Source: an uncultured Granulosicoccaceae bacterium
GTDB lineage: Bacteria; Pseudomonadota; Gammaproteobacteria; CALCKW01
Direction: 5' to 3'
Assembly (NCBI GenBank): GCA_937965695.1
Contig: CALCKW010000012.1
Coordinates: 124,001-188,000, forward strand
DNA length: 64,000 nucleotides
The notes under the pieces are model-generated. The model saw only the letters and a program-made list of their open reading frames with translations, did no database searches and was not told where the DNA came from. Position 1 is the stretch's first letter; each line of letters starts with the position of its first letter. A program made the translations under genes and the position numbers. This document shows, in pieces, positions 8,719 to 17,699 of the stretch.

Positions 8719-10974
8719 ATGCACACACAAAATCAAAGCCCAGTCGCCAATAGCTTTTGCTCCCTGTTTATGTGGGTGCTGGTTTTAGTGATGGGGGCAA
8801 CCAACGCTGTCCAGGCAAACCCAGCTCTCACGGTCCCAGCTGACGGTGCTAAATTTTCCGGTAACAGTTTGACTTTCGAATGGAATGCAAATGGCGCCGA
8901 CATCAGTGCTTATGCGCTCACCGTTGGTTCCACTGCAGGCGGCAGCGATCTGCACGACTCCGGAGAGCTAAGTGCGAGCACTTTGAGTGACACGGTGACC
9001 GGTATCGGCGGAGTATCGACTCTACATATACGACTTTGGACCCGCAGTGGCGACGGCTTATGGACATTTAGACAAAGCACGGCTGTCGCCGGCACAGGGG
9101 CTGTAGCACCTGCAATCTTTTCTCCAGAAGACGGGAGCATTTTCGACAGCGATACGGTAGAGCTCAACTGGCGTAGTAACGGCACAGCTTTAACACGCTA
9201 TTGGCTTTATGCGGGCAGCTCTAATGGCGCACGAGACTACCTTTCTCGATCCATGGACCTGGCGACAACTTACACGCTTACCGGGCTACCAACGGATGGC
9301 AGCGATGTTTATATTAGGTTGTGGTACTACTCCGGTGGCTGGAGATACACAGATCATCGCTATAACGCCACGGGTGGCAGTACCGGCCAGACAACGGTTA
9401 CCGGCCCTGAATTGCTTGAGCCTGTACCAAACTCTATTTTAAAGCGCAGCGAGGTCACCTTTAAGTGGCGTGACAATACCTCAAACCCAGAAAACTATTG
9501 GATGTACATTGGAACGACTGCCGGCAGCGCAAATATCCATTCATCCGGCGGCCTAGGTACAGTCAACGAGTACACCTTCAGCAGCATTCCGCTCGACAGC
9601 GATGTATTGTATGTGCGTTTGTGGCACTACACCTCAGCCAATGGTTGGTTATTTACTGACTACAGCTATACCAGCACCCTTTACGGCGGCTCACAGATTA
9701 TCTCCCCAGAACCGGGTAGTCTTATAGATAGCGCCGATCAAGAGTTTGAATGGGTTGCCAATGGAGAAGCCGTTCAGGATTATCAACTGTTACTGGGAAG
9801 TAGCGAGGCAAGCAACGACCTCTACGACAGCGGATTGCTAACCGCTAGCACGTTTACTCATGCAGCCACGGGGATCGATACCCGCTTTCAGCCCATTCAC
9901 GTCACATTGCGACACCGTGTCAACGGTGCTTGGCAGGAGAACTACTACCGATACAATACACCTTCTTCTGACGGCTTTGACGAAGACTTCAACGCTGACA
10001 TCAGTCGCTGGACTGCCAAACAAGGTGTTTGGTACAACGCTGATTTGCAACGATTGTCATCAGATGTGGGAGACGATTGGTCCATGGCCTATTACAACGC
10101 GAGTCAGTTCAGTGATTTGGATTACAGCGCAAGGCTAAGACGTTCAGACAGCGATGATCAGCCGACTTTTTTGAGTATTCGCAACAATGGGGAAAACACC
10201 GAGCTAGATTGCTGGTGTGCCAATGACGGTTGTTATACCTTTGAAATTAGCCCTGCTCAAAACTACGCTGTGTGGTCATGCAAGGGTCTCGACTGGGTAC
10301 AATTACAGCCACTCACCAAAAGTGATTTTATAAACCCGGGCACCGAGTGGAATGAAATGCGGGTGCTGGCTGAAGGTGATGATCTCAGCTTTTACATCAA
10401 TGGCAACCTCGCTTGGCAGGGCACAGACTCAACACACAGCAGTGGCAGTGTCGGACTTGGTTTAGTGAATTTTGAAGACAGCGCCCAAAACACTCTAGAT
10501 GTGGAATGGGCCAGACTCACCGTACCCGGCGCATCCACCAACTTAGCAACCTCCGGTGTAGCAACTCAACAATCGTTGGACTACGGCGGCATTCCCGAGA
10601 GAGCCATCGACGGCAATACTAGCGGTGCATGGAGAGACGGCTCAGTCACACACACCGCTAGAGTCACTCAGCCCTGGTGGCAAGTTGACTTAGGGCAACA
10701 ATCGCTGTTGGAAACCGTTAAAATTTACAATCGCACGGATTGTTGCACCAACCGGTTAAGCAATGTCCATGTGTTTGTTTCAGACAGCGACATGAGCACG
10801 CGTTCGTTGACGCAACTTCAGGCAGATAGCGCGGTGACGAGTTACTTTATCGCTGGTGCGCTGAGCCAAGTGACTGAGCAGGCGCTGTCTAATGTCAAAG
10901 GGCGCTACTTGCGCATTCAACTCAACGGACGAAATTTCTTGTCGCTGGCTGAAGTTGAAGTCATTGGCCGCTAA
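8719..10974 (+). CDS. Secreted multidomain carbohydrate-binding (adhesin-like) protein
   Basis: 751 residues from the ATG at 8719, preceded by GGAG at 8 nt; the GTG at 8710 overlaps that site. A signal peptide ends near residue 33. Four Ig/Fn3-like repeats of about 95-100 residues follow, starting near 34, 131, 230 and 327. Each repeat opens with a P-x-D/E/P-G-S motif and contains an (I/V)RLW-like strand near its end. Residues 424-600 look like a LamG/3-keto-disaccharide-hydrolase-like jelly roll. The last 145 residues are an F5/8 type C or fucolectin-like domain (NLATSGVATQ, AIDGN, WWQVDLG). No catalytic motif is seen, so glycan binding or attachment is likely. It diverges from the pilus operon, but a functional link is only inferred. 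Confidence 0.75.
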   Translation: MHTQNQSPVANSFCSLFMWVLVLVMGATNAVQANPALTVPADGAKFSGNSLTFEWNANGADISAYALTVGSTAGGSDLHDSGELSASTLSDTVTGIGGVSTLHIRLWTRSGDGLWTFRQSTAVAGTGAVAPAIFSPEDGSIFDSDTVELNWRSNGTALTRYWLYAGSSNGARDYLSRSMDLATTYTLTGLPTDGSDVYIRLWYYSGGWRYTDHRYNATGGSTGQTTVTGPELLEPVPNSILKRSEVTFKWRDNTSNPENYWMYIGTTAGSANIHSSGGLGTVNEYTFSSIPLDSDVLYVRLWHYTSANGWLFTDYSYTSTLYGGSQIISPEPGSLIDSADQEFEWVANGEAVQDYQLLLGSSEASNDLYDSGLLTASTFTHAATGIDTRFQPIHVTLRHRVNGAWQENYYRYNTPSSDGFDEDFNADISRWTAKQGVWYNADLQRLSSDVGDDWSMAYYNASQFSDLDYSARLRRSDSDDQPTFLSIRNNGENTELDCWCANDGCYTFEISPAQNYAVWSCKGLDWVQLQPLTKSDFINPGTEWNEMRVLAEGDDLSFYINGNLAWQGTDSTHSSGSVGLGLVNFEDSAQNTLDVEWARLTVPGASTNLATSGVATQQSLDYGGIPERAIDGNTSGAWRDGSVTHTARVTQPWWQVDLGQQSLLETVKIYNRTDCCTNRLSNVHVFVSDSDMSTRSLTQLQADSAVTSYFIAGALSQVTEQALSNVKGRYLRIQLNGRNFLSLAEVEVIGR

Positions 10975-11053
10975 AGGGAAGCACACTAAACTGGTTACAT
11001 ATGCTGGCTCTGGTTTTCACCAATGCTTCAATCCAACAACAGCAGAGTAAGCC

Positions 11054-11515
11054 ATGTTAGATATAGTCCTCTATCAACCCGAAATCCCACAAAATACCGG
11101 AAACCTTATCCGGTTAGCGGCCAATACGGGATTTCAGCTTTGTCTTGTTCATCCCTTAGGTTTTTTTATGGACGACCAAAGGCTGCAACGAGCGGGGTTG
11201 GATTACCACGAGTATGCACCAGTTTTAGATTTTGAGGATCTAGACGACTATCTCGAAAAGCGACGTCCGCCGGCTGTGTTTCCGGTGAGCACCAAAACTG
11301 AAAGCCTCTACACCGAACACCAATACGCACCGGGCTCCGCTTTATTATTTGGCCCTGAATCACGGGGTTTACCTGATGATGTTCGCGAGCGTTGGGCAGA
11401 CACAACAATCAGACTACCGATGCGAGAAAACAGCCGCAGCCTCAATCTGGCCAATGCGGTCGCCGCCTTAAGTTACGAAGCGTGGCGCCAGCAAGGTTTT
11501 AGCGGCGGAATGTAA
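11054..11515 (+). CDS. trmL: tRNA (cytidine(34)-2'-O)-methyltransferase TrmL
   Basis: 153 residues, full length for this small SPOUT enzyme. It opens with the family motif YQPEIPQNTGN and has the knotted SAM-binding C-terminal part: LLFGPESRGLP (about 96-106) and LPMRENSRSLNLANA (about 121-135). It methylates the 2'-O of the wobble base in tRNA-Leu isoacceptors. It converges with gpsA, the two stops being 8 bp apart. The neighbourhood of gpsA and secB is common in gammaproteobacteria. Confidence 0.95.
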   Translation: MLDIVLYQPEIPQNTGNLIRLAANTGFQLCLVHPLGFFMDDQRLQRAGLDYHEYAPVLDFEDLDDYLEKRRPPAVFPVSTKTESLYTEHQYAPGSALLFGPESRGLPDDVRERWADTTIRLPMRENSRSLNLANAVAALSYEAWRQQGFSGGM

Positions 11516-11522
11516 GCAACAA

Positions 11523-12533
11523 CTACTCTGTCTCTGCCCGCGCCTCGCGTGCCATTAAAACTTGCACGGCCTCACGCGGTGCAAGCCCTTCATAGAGAAC
11601 GCTGTAAACTTGTTCGACAATAGGTGTATCAACACCGTGTCTGCGTGCAAGCTCCAAGGCAAGCCGCGTCGTCGGAGCTCCTTCAACAACTTGTCCGATT
11701 TCTTCGACCGCCTGCTCCGCACTGAGCCCTCGAGCCAACGCTAAGCCAAAGCGTCGATTACGTGACTGGTCATCAGTGCAAGTCAGTAACAGATCGCCGA
11801 GTCCAGCAAGACCCGTAAACGTTTCTCGTCGTCCTCCCAACGCTACACCCAAGCGAGTCAGCTCTGCCAGTCCGCGTGTCACCATCGCAGCGCGTGCATT
11901 GGCGCCAAAATGCAAGCCGTCGCTGATCCCTGCCGCTATCGCTAGAACATTTTTCAAAGCGCCAGCGAGCTGAACACCAATCATATCGGTGCTGGAATAG
12001 ACCCGCATACTACCGCCATGAAACCATGACGCCACCTGCTGCGATACGTCTGTGTCAAATGACGCAGCCGTGATTGCAGCTGGCAAATTGCGCGCAACTT
12101 CAGCCGCAAAGGTAGGGCCAGAGACAATCGCTGTAGCAGCACGGTTGCCAAGGATCTGTTCGGCACGCGTGTGCAAGAGCTCACCGCTGGATTTGTCCAA
12201 TCCTTTGCACGCCCAGACGACTGGACGGCCAGGTGCATGCTCGGCAATGGCTTCGAGCATGGTGGAAAACGTTCCACAAGGAGTGACAATAAGTACAGCG
12301 TCAGAGCTAGCGAGACAGCTGGCTATATTAGGATCAGTGAAAAGCTTTTCGGGAAGAGCAATTCCAGAAAGGTAACGCTTGTTTTCGCGGTGAGCGGCAA
12401 TAGATGCTAGCTGTTCAGCATCTCGGCCCCACAAACTAACCATGAGGCCGTTACGCGCCAGCTGCGCTGCCAGCGCCGTACCCCAGGAACCCGCGCCCAA
12501 AACGGCAACGCGGGAGACAGGCGCAAGGATCAC
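11523..12533 (-). CDS. gpsA: Glycerol-3-phosphate dehydrogenase [NAD(P)+]
   Basis: 336 residues. A Rossmann fold opens the protein with VLGAGSWGTALA (about 10-21). A conserved Lys lies in GALKNVLAIAAG (about 193-204) and a substrate-binding NRRFG stretch at about 257-261. It reduces dihydroxyacetone phosphate to sn-glycerol-3-phosphate for phospholipid synthesis in the cytoplasm. The start overlaps the secB stop by 4 bp, so the two are co-transcribed, the usual secB-gpsA arrangement. Confidence 0.96.
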   Translation of the reverse strand: MILAPVSRVAVLGAGSWGTALAAQLARNGLMVSLWGRDAEQLASIAAHRENKRYLSGIALPEKLFTDPNIASCLASSDAVLIVTPCGTFSTMLEAIAEHAPGRPVVWACKGLDKSSGELLHTRAEQILGNRAATAIVSGPTFAAEVARNLPAAITAASFDTDVSQQVASWFHGGSMRVYSSTDMIGVQLAGALKNVLAIAAGISDGLHFGANARAAMVTRGLAELTRLGVALGGRRETFTGLAGLGDLLLTCTDDQSRNRRFGLALARGLSAEQAVEEIGQVVEGAPTTRLALELARRHGVDTPIVEQVYSVLYEGLAPREAVQVLMAREARAETE

Positions 12534-13042
12534 TGCAGGGTTTCGGGCTTATCGCCGCCGAGATTCAAATCAACGCCTTCGCCCTGCTTTTTCTGGGCGG
12601 CTTGCTGCTGCTGTTGAGCAAACAAGGCGTCAAAGTTAATGGGCTCAAGCAACAACTGCGGAAAGCCGCCTGCAATTGCCAAGTCACACACCTGTTGGCG
12701 AGCAAAAGGAAAAATCACATTGGGGCAATAGGCGCCCAGCATGTGCGGTAGCTGCTGATCGGCAATGCCTGATACTTCAAAGAGTCCGGCCTGCTTAACT
12801 TCAACTAAATAAGCTGTTTCATCTTTTTCTTCTATTGACACAGAAACCGTCACGGTGAGCGTCAAGCAGCACTCAAATATGTCGCCTTTAAGTTTGCGCG
12901 ACTCAGAGTTGAGCTGAAGCCCGACTTTTGGCTGCCAACCTTGATCGTTAACGAAAATATCAGGTGCGCGCGGAGACTCAAAGCTCGAGTCTTTTGTAAA
13001 GATTTTGTGAATACGGAATGTCGGTGTTTTTTCTTCAGCCAT
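12530..13042 (-). CDS. secB: Protein-export chaperone SecB
   Basis: 170 residues. The protein shows the SecB signature around residues 105-150, including FPFARQ and the conserved GGFPQLLLEPINF segment, followed by a Gln-rich helix. SecB tetramers hold preproteins unfolded and deliver them to SecA. The C-terminal tail here runs to LNLGGDKPETLQ and lacks an obvious zinc-binding-like SecA tail. The usual neighbour grxC is not present between this gene and the rhodanese. Confidence 0.95.
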   Translation of the reverse strand: MAEEKTPTFRIHKIFTKDSSFESPRAPDIFVNDQGWQPKVGLQLNSESRKLKGDIFECCLTLTVTVSVSIEEKDETAYLVEVKQAGLFEVSGIADQQLPHMLGAYCPNVIFPFARQQVCDLAIAGGFPQLLLEPINFDALFAQQQQQAAQKKQGEGVDLNLGGDKPETLQ

Positions 13043-13145
13043 GTTGGGAATTTCTCGCTTATGTCGAATTAGATGTGCAGAACGCTTAGGGCAACCCTTC
13101 GTGTTGTCACAAAACTGGCGCGGATTTGCGTGAGCAGTTTATTAA

Positions 13146-13571
13146 CTATTTGCTGGCAACAGGCATGTTGGCCTTGGTCCAAGCACCCATACCACCACCA
13201 AGGTTGTGCAGTGTTTCAAAACCGTGCTTTTTTAGGACCTTGCTGGCTCGCTGGGAGCGCATACCGGTCTCACATACGGCTATCACTGGCTTATTTTTAA
13301 ACTTGCTGATCTCGTTGATGCGCTTTTCCATTTGATTCAATGGCATATTCACCGCATTGATGACATGGCCACGTTTAAAGTCAGCCTCGTCACGAATATC
13401 CAAAACCAGTATTTCCTCGTCGTTTTGCAGACGGGTTGCCTGCATGGGACTGATGTTTTTGGCAGCTGAAGTTAGACGCTCGTATTCAATAAAAATGAGC
13501 AGCCCAAGGGTGCCGGCCAAGGCAGCAAACATCCACGGATGGTTGCCTATAAATTCTATATATTGTTCCAT
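13146..13571 (-). CDS. Membrane-anchored rhodanese-domain protein (YibN-like)
   Basis: 141 residues. One N-terminal membrane helix (about 10-28) is followed by a single rhodanese domain (about 38-135). The active-site loop has the catalytic Cys in VCETGMRS (about 100-107). Such proteins carry persulfide sulfur or act in membrane-linked sulfur transfer; the acceptor is not known. In many gammaproteobacteria this gene sits upstream of grxC-secB-gpsA as yibN. Here grxC is missing and about 100 bp separate it from secB. Confidence 0.88.
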   Translation of the reverse strand: MEQYIEFIGNHPWMFAALAGTLGLLIFIEYERLTSAAKNISPMQATRLQNDEEILVLDIRDEADFKRGHVINAVNMPLNQMEKRINEISKFKNKPVIAVCETGMRSQRASKVLKKHGFETLHNLGGGMGAWTKANMPVASK

Positions 13572-13850
13572 GATATTCCGAAGGTGATTCAGTAAATCAG
13601 ACCGATAGGGCCCAGATCCCCCATAGTATAACCCAGAGACTGCTGGGTGACGTGCTGCTCACTGAGCAATTAACAGTGTCTGCTATTCTAAATTAAGGCC
13701 CTAAAGTTAAGGTTTAGTGGCCCGAGACTTGCGTTGATCGTGAGTTGGCTCATTTGGAGATAGAGCACGCGGCAATTTAGTCTCACGCAACGTCTCTCTC
13801 CATCAATAATTTCTAATACTTCGACCCACTGAGGCCCCTCAAGGACCAGG

Positions 13851-15020
13851 ATGACCGACCACTCAATCATCTTTCTGATTTTTCTGATTTTTTCAGGTGC
13901 AGCTGTGTTTGCAACGGCAGCGCTCTATGCGCGCCAAGCACTGACGGTTGCTTATATTGGCGTGGGTGTTCTCCTCGGTCCTTCAGTACTCGGCTGGGTA
14001 CCCGATCCCGTTTTGATCGCCGATATCGCCAATATAGGGATCATTTTCTTACTGTTTCTACTCGGGCTTAATTTAGAGCTGCGCGAGCTGCACAAACTTT
14101 TCAGCGAAGCGGTGATAGTGACAGGGCTTTCAAGCGCCTTCTTCGCAGCCATCGGCTATTGGATAGCTTGGCTAGCAGGATTTGACACGACTGATTCCGT
14201 GCTGATTGCCACGGCGATGATGTTTTCAAGCACGATCATTGGTCTCAAACTGCTACCGACTAGCGCCCTACATCACCAACGCATGGGTGAGATCATCGTC
14301 AGCATTTTACTGCTTCAAGACATGATCGCTATCGCTGCATTGTTGTTGCTTGAAGGCTTGAGCAAAGGTGGCAATCCCGTCAACGAAATCGCGCTGCTGG
14401 CTCTGTTGCTACCGACATTGTTCGGTGTGGCTTACTACTTGTCCCGCTTTGCTCTTCTGAGACTGATCAGCAAGTTTGACCAGATCAAGGAATATATCTT
14501 CTTGCTGGCCATAGGTTGGTGCATGGGCGTTGCTGAATTGGCGCAATTCTTGGGGCTATCCCATGAAATCGGCGCCTTTGTAGCAGGCGTTACCCTTGCC
14601 GCTAACCCGATTGCTCGTTACATCGCCGAGAGCCTCAAACCTCTGCGTGACTTCTTTCTGGTGATGTTCTTTTTCGCCTTGGGAGCGGGGTTCGACCTGC
14701 AGCTGTTCCAACAGGTATGGATACCTGCCTGTAGCTTGGCGTTGGTCATGCTTATTGCAAAACCTTGGACCTTCAAGGTGCTGCTCAAGCAGGAGAAAGA
14801 AAAAGAACGCTTAGCGGGAGAGATTGGTGTGCGTCTGGGACAAATCAGTGAATTTGCTTTGCTCATTGTTATTGTAGCGACGCAGATAGAGCTGATGACC
14901 GAACGTGCTGCTAACGTTGTACAAGCCGCGACTATTCTCACCTTTGTCGCATCAAGCTATTGGATCGTGCAGCGTTACCCCACACCCATTGCATCAGACC
15001 CAAAGCTGCGTCGCGATTAG
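13851..15020 (+). CDS. CPA2-family monovalent cation:proton antiporter
   Basis: 389 residues with about 11-12 membrane helices and the CPA2 hallmarks: GVGVLLGPSVLG (about 36-47), LLFLLGLNLE (about 67-76) and an LLQDMIAI segment (about 153-160) whose Asp is the likely ion-binding residue. It resembles the membrane half of KefB/KefC but ends after the transport domain, without the TrkA-N/RCK domain. The substrate is probably K+ or Na+ exchanged for H+. It stands alone, followed by a strong terminator. Confidence 0.88.
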   Translation: MTDHSIIFLIFLIFSGAAVFATAALYARQALTVAYIGVGVLLGPSVLGWVPDPVLIADIANIGIIFLLFLLGLNLELRELHKLFSEAVIVTGLSSAFFAAIGYWIAWLAGFDTTDSVLIATAMMFSSTIIGLKLLPTSALHHQRMGEIIVSILLLQDMIAIAALLLLEGLSKGGNPVNEIALLALLLPTLFGVAYYLSRFALLRLISKFDQIKEYIFLLAIGWCMGVAELAQFLGLSHEIGAFVAGVTLAANPIARYIAESLKPLRDFFLVMFFFALGAGFDLQLFQQVWIPACSLALVMLIAKPWTFKVLLKQEKEKERLAGEIGVRLGQISEFALLIVIVATQIELMTERAANVVQAATILTFVASSYWIVQRYPTPIASDPKLRRD

Positions 15021-15036
15021 CTTGATACGCAGGCAC

Positions 15037-15063
15037 AAAAAACCCCGCCGTGGCGGGGTTTTT
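15037..15063. terminator. Bidirectional rho-independent terminator
   Basis: A 9-bp GC-rich stem (AACCCCGCC / GGCGGGGTT) with a GT loop is flanked by A and T runs. It lies between the convergent antiporter and cytochrome c5 genes and can serve both. Confidence 0.9.
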
Positions 15064-15088
15064 AGTCTGTCCTGCTTCCGGTTGAGCC

Positions 15089-15550
15089 TTACTGGCCTAC
15101 CAAAAACTTAACGACTTCGGCCATTTCCTCGTCGCTAAACGCCGTGCCGCCGCGAGCAGGCATACCGCCCTTACCTGCGATAGCGCTTGCGATCAATCCA
15201 TCGATACCACCGGCAGCTGCACTGCGCGCCTCCCAACCAGCTGCATCTCCTTTAAGCGGAGCGTTTGCAGCACCTGAGTCGTGGCAGGCCGAACACATAT
15301 TATAGAGCTCTGCAGGAGTCTTTGGAGCAGCAGCGACAACAACCGCCTCAACGGTGTCACCCGTGCGAACCGCGCCAGCAGGCGCCACGCGATCAATCAA
15401 TACTTGACGCTTAAACTCATCCATCGGTTTATCGCCAGTGCCGACCATATTCGCCATGAAGTAGATGGCAAAAGTAAACAGGACTAAAACCCCTATTACC
15501 ATCGCAAACAATTTTACAAACGTACTATCGGAGCTACTAGATTGGCTCAC
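15089..15550 (-). CDS. Cytochrome c5 family protein, membrane anchored
   Basis: 153 residues. An N-terminal membrane helix (about 12-34) probably stays as an anchor, followed by a linker and a class I c-type haem domain. The haem site is CSACH (residues 86-90) and the likely axial Met lies in GGMPARGG near residue 131. It would carry electrons in the periplasm, for example to a terminal oxidase or peroxidase. It is a single gene upstream of a 440-bp spacer and the tRNA. Confidence 0.92.
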   Translation of the reverse strand: MSQSSSSDSTFVKLFAMVIGVLVLFTFAIYFMANMVGTGDKPMDEFKRQVLIDRVAPAGAVRTGDTVEAVVVAAAPKTPAELYNMCSACHDSGAANAPLKGDAAGWEARSAAAGGIDGLIASAIAGKGGMPARGGTAFSDEEMAEVVKFLVGQ

Positions 15551-15991
15551 TGAATTACCCTCAAATTCTAAAAAATTCGGCTGACGACCGAGGCAATCGA
15601 GCCTCTAAGGCTCTAATTTACCACGGATAATAAGATTCCTGAGACAATGTTCTGCAGTTTGACAACAAGGCCATAACGGCCGATCTCAAACACCATCCAT
15701 AAGAACCCCAGAGTCACGTCACATCGTATAATCGGCATCACTGCCTGTAAGCGGCGACGTGGCACTCAAAAAAGCAATTTTAGCAATGACGCGGGAGTAC
15801 CACAATCATGCTCTTTAATTATCCGCTCGTTGTCGAACAATCTCACAGCATGGACGGTTTTACTAAAGCGAGCTAAACTAAGCGGCTTGCGTGACAAGAG
15901 TAGTCCACTTCGCGTGCTAATTCTTAAGCGGTTTAACGGCCGAAAACTCGCAACATTTACACACTGGCGGATCGTCCTGCCACTGTGCGAT
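15551..15991. other. Intergenic spacer, cytochrome c5 to tRNA-Arg
   Basis: About 440 bp. It must hold the promoters of the cytochrome gene (minus) and the tRNA (plus), but no convincing -35/-10 pair stands out. Open frames here run into the tRNA and have no family features, so they are not called as genes. Confidence 0.5.
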
Positions 15992-16068
15992 GCGCCCGTA
16001 GCTCAGCTGGATAGAGTACCGCCCTCCGAAGGCGGGGGTCAGAGGTTCGAATCCTCTCGGGCGCGCCA
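15992..16068 (+). tRNA. tRNA-Arg (anticodon CCG)
   Basis: The 77-nt cloverleaf is complete: acceptor stem GCGCCCG/CGGGCGC, D arm GCTC/GAGT, anticodon stem CCGCC/GGCGG around loop CTCCGAA (anticodon CCG, reading CGG codons), T arm AGAGG-TTCGAAT-CCTCT, and an encoded CCA end. It is a single tRNA gene. No repeat of its 3' end, as would mark an integrated element, was seen nearby. Confidence 0.97.
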
Positions 16069-16456
16069 ATTCCAAGGAAATATCCCCGATAATCCTTCGA
16101 AAACTCTTGTCCCCACAGAGACAACGTTCAATAGTAAAGCTCGGCCGACAAACCGAGCATTACCTGCAAGACATCGCAATAGCCAGACGCTCTCGTTTCT
16201 CCGCATCTTGGCTCGCTCAACCTCCTGATTCGATAACCATTCCCATGCTTTGAACAAGAATCATGTTCTCTCCAACATCTGCTTCATTGAATTCAGGCCC
16301 CTTATTCCATTGTCGGGTCTGATCAAGCTGCTTAGAACCGCTAGGGCCTATCCAAAACCTTATTCCGGCAAGAGACATGCGGCCCGCATCGTATAGAGTT
16401 TGTCACCGTCGTTGGGTGGGGTTCGTCATCATCCTTTAGCTAGCCGCTTTCAAAGA
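16069..16456. other. Intergenic spacer after tRNA-Arg
   Basis: About 390 bp between the tRNA and the cupin gene. Frames here overlap the tRNA or lack start signals. No hairpin terminator, repeat or gene is recognised. Confidence 0.5.
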
Positions 16457-16837
16457 CTAATCAAACTGCAATTGCTTTAATTTCTCGACCGTTAGATCAC
16501 TGGTCACATTACCTGTGTTGAGTGTCGAGGTCGGCTCAAACATCATCACAATGGGCTCTACGGTAAGCGAGCGAGGACGGTGTTCAACACCGCAGGGAAC
16601 AACCATAAAATCTCCTTCACCGAGCTCCACAGTTCCGTCGCGAAAATCTATCGCTATTTGACCGCTTAAAACAAAAAAACCCTCGTCTTCTTTAGGGTGT
16701 GAATGCCAGTCAAACGCTTCACCAAACTTGGCCACTTTAACCTGTGAGTCGTTTATATCGCCGGCAACATAGGGATCAAAAACGCGGTGTATTTGCTGTT
16801 TGGCGGCACTGACGAGGTGTACTTTTCTGGGCGGCAT
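16457..16837 (-). CDS. Single-domain cupin protein
   Basis: 126 residues. Cupin motif 1 is visible as WHSHPKEDEGFFVLSG (about 44-59), with two His and a Glu that bind metal. Motif 2, PCGVEHRP (about 81-88), supplies the third His. It is a small metal-binding beta-barrel of unknown reaction. A related cupin lies at 33450-33800 with a similar WHSH motif and a similar NTG-containing tail, suggesting paralogues. It is divergent from the MerF-like gene. Confidence 0.85.
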   Translation of the reverse strand: MPPRKVHLVSAAKQQIHRVFDPYVAGDINDSQVKVAKFGEAFDWHSHPKEDEGFFVLSGQIAIDFRDGTVELGEGDFMVVPCGVEHRPRSLTVEPIVMMFEPTSTLNTGNVTSDLTVEKLKQLQFD

Positions 16838-16986
16838 ATACTGACTCTATTTTATGGTCAAGCACCAGACTATCACTAAGAAACGTCAATGAATATCCTT
16901 TGCTTAGCCAAAATATCAGGCTAGCAAACTGAAGTTGCGTGCCCAAGAATCTCAAGTGCAAAAAAATCCAGAAGTCCTTTTCGTTC

Positions 16987-17018
16987 TTGACCGTGGAGTA
17001 CAGTCCACGGTTTAGAAT
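16987..17018 (+). promoter_or_regulatory. MerR-type promoter/operator for the MerF-like gene
   Basis: The -35 TTGACC (16987-16992) and -10 TAGAAT (17013-17018) are 20 bp apart, the over-long spacing typical of MerR-family targets. Within the spacer lies the dyad CCGTGGA-GTACAG-TCCACGG (16991-17010). The start codon follows 33 nt after the -10. The likely regulator is the convergent MerR gene at 17304-17699. Confidence 0.85.
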
Positions 17019-17051
17019 TATTTCTATTCTTCCCACAAAAGATGAACCACG

Positions 17052-17291
17052 ATGAAGTCACTAAAAAATATGCGCTATGTTTGGTACACGGCAATAGCTT
17101 GTGTCGGTTGCTGCGCGCTAGTTCCTTTGCTTGGCGTATTGGGTATAGCAGGCGTAGTAGGTCTGTCAGTTTATTTTGAAATTGCCGCCGGTCTATTTTT
17201 TGTCCTTAGCCTATTGATTCTTATCTATTTAATTTTTAGACACAAAAGAACCAAGATCGATAATAGCAACAGTGTCCCCGAAGACTCTTGA
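17052..17291 (+). CDS. MerF-like small membrane metal-transport protein
   Basis: 79 residues with two membrane helices (about 10-32 and 38-62) and a charged tail. A vicinal Cys pair (20-21), preceded by Cys17, sits in the first helix, as in MerF/MerT-type mercury carriers. The second Cys pair found near the end of MerF is absent. It would move a soft metal ion across the inner membrane. The MerR-type promoter directly upstream supports metal-induced expression. No merA, merP or merB is near, so the substrate may not be mercury. It converges with a MerR-family regulator, stops 12 bp apart. Confidence 0.65.
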   Translation: MKSLKNMRYVWYTAIACVGCCALVPLLGVLGIAGVVGLSVYFEIAAGLFFVLSLLILIYLIFRHKRTKIDNSNSVPEDS

Positions 17292-17303
17292 CACACAAAA
17301 ACA

Positions 17304-17699
17304 TCAGGAGCTAGTGATGCAGCACGGAAGACCGTCTTTAACATCACAGTTATTGTCACAGGCACGCGCTATGCTCTGCATCGATTTTTTAAATTTTTCC
17401 AAAGAGCTAATTTTTTCCTCTATTAGCTCAATCTTAAAAGCCAATTTTTCTTGCATTCCATCACAGGGATTGCTTGCTTGCTGAAAAGACGCCAACATCT
17501 CTACGATGTCAGACAATGAAAAACCCACATCTTTCAATTCTCTTATTTGCTCCAACCGTCTTAGAGATTCCAAAGAATAATTTTTATAATTGTTTGACTG
17601 CCGAGTGTATCCACTGCTCTGTATCAACCCTACTTTTTCGTAGTACCGTATCGTGTCTTTTGAAAAACCGGACTCTGCAGCTAATTGCCCAATAAACAT
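17304..17699 (-). CDS. MerR-family metal-responsive regulator (divalent-ion class)
   Basis: About 131 residues from the ATG at 17699, which has an AGAAGAGG ribosome site upstream; the in-frame ATG at 17726 lies before that site. The N-terminal winged helix has the family motif KDTIRYYEKVGLI (about 14-26). A long dimer helix follows, then Cys at 79, 113, 117, 126 and 127. A Cys at position 79 marks the +2 metal class (Zn, Cd, Pb, Hg), unlike the Ser of copper sensors. It probably binds the dyad at 16991-17010. Unusually, it is convergent with its likely target instead of divergent. Confidence 0.85.
   Translation of the reverse strand: MFIGQLAAESGFSKDTIRYYEKVGLIQSSGYTRQSNNYKNYSLESLRRLEQIRELKDVGFSLSDIVEMLASFQQASNPCDGMQEKLAFKIELIEEKISSLEKFKKSMQSIARACDNNCDVKDGLPCCITSS

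Noticed and set aside
13043..13145. A missed grxC between the rhodanese and secB
   Set aside because: The gap is only about 100 bp and contains no CPYC-type motif; the gene is simply absent here.
15830..16257. Open frames on both strands over the tRNA-Arg region
   Set aside because: They run through the tRNA gene, lack ribosome sites and show no family pattern.
15992..16456. Possible integration site at the tRNA-Arg 3' end
   Set aside because: No second copy of the tRNA end, no integrase and no mobile genes were found nearby.
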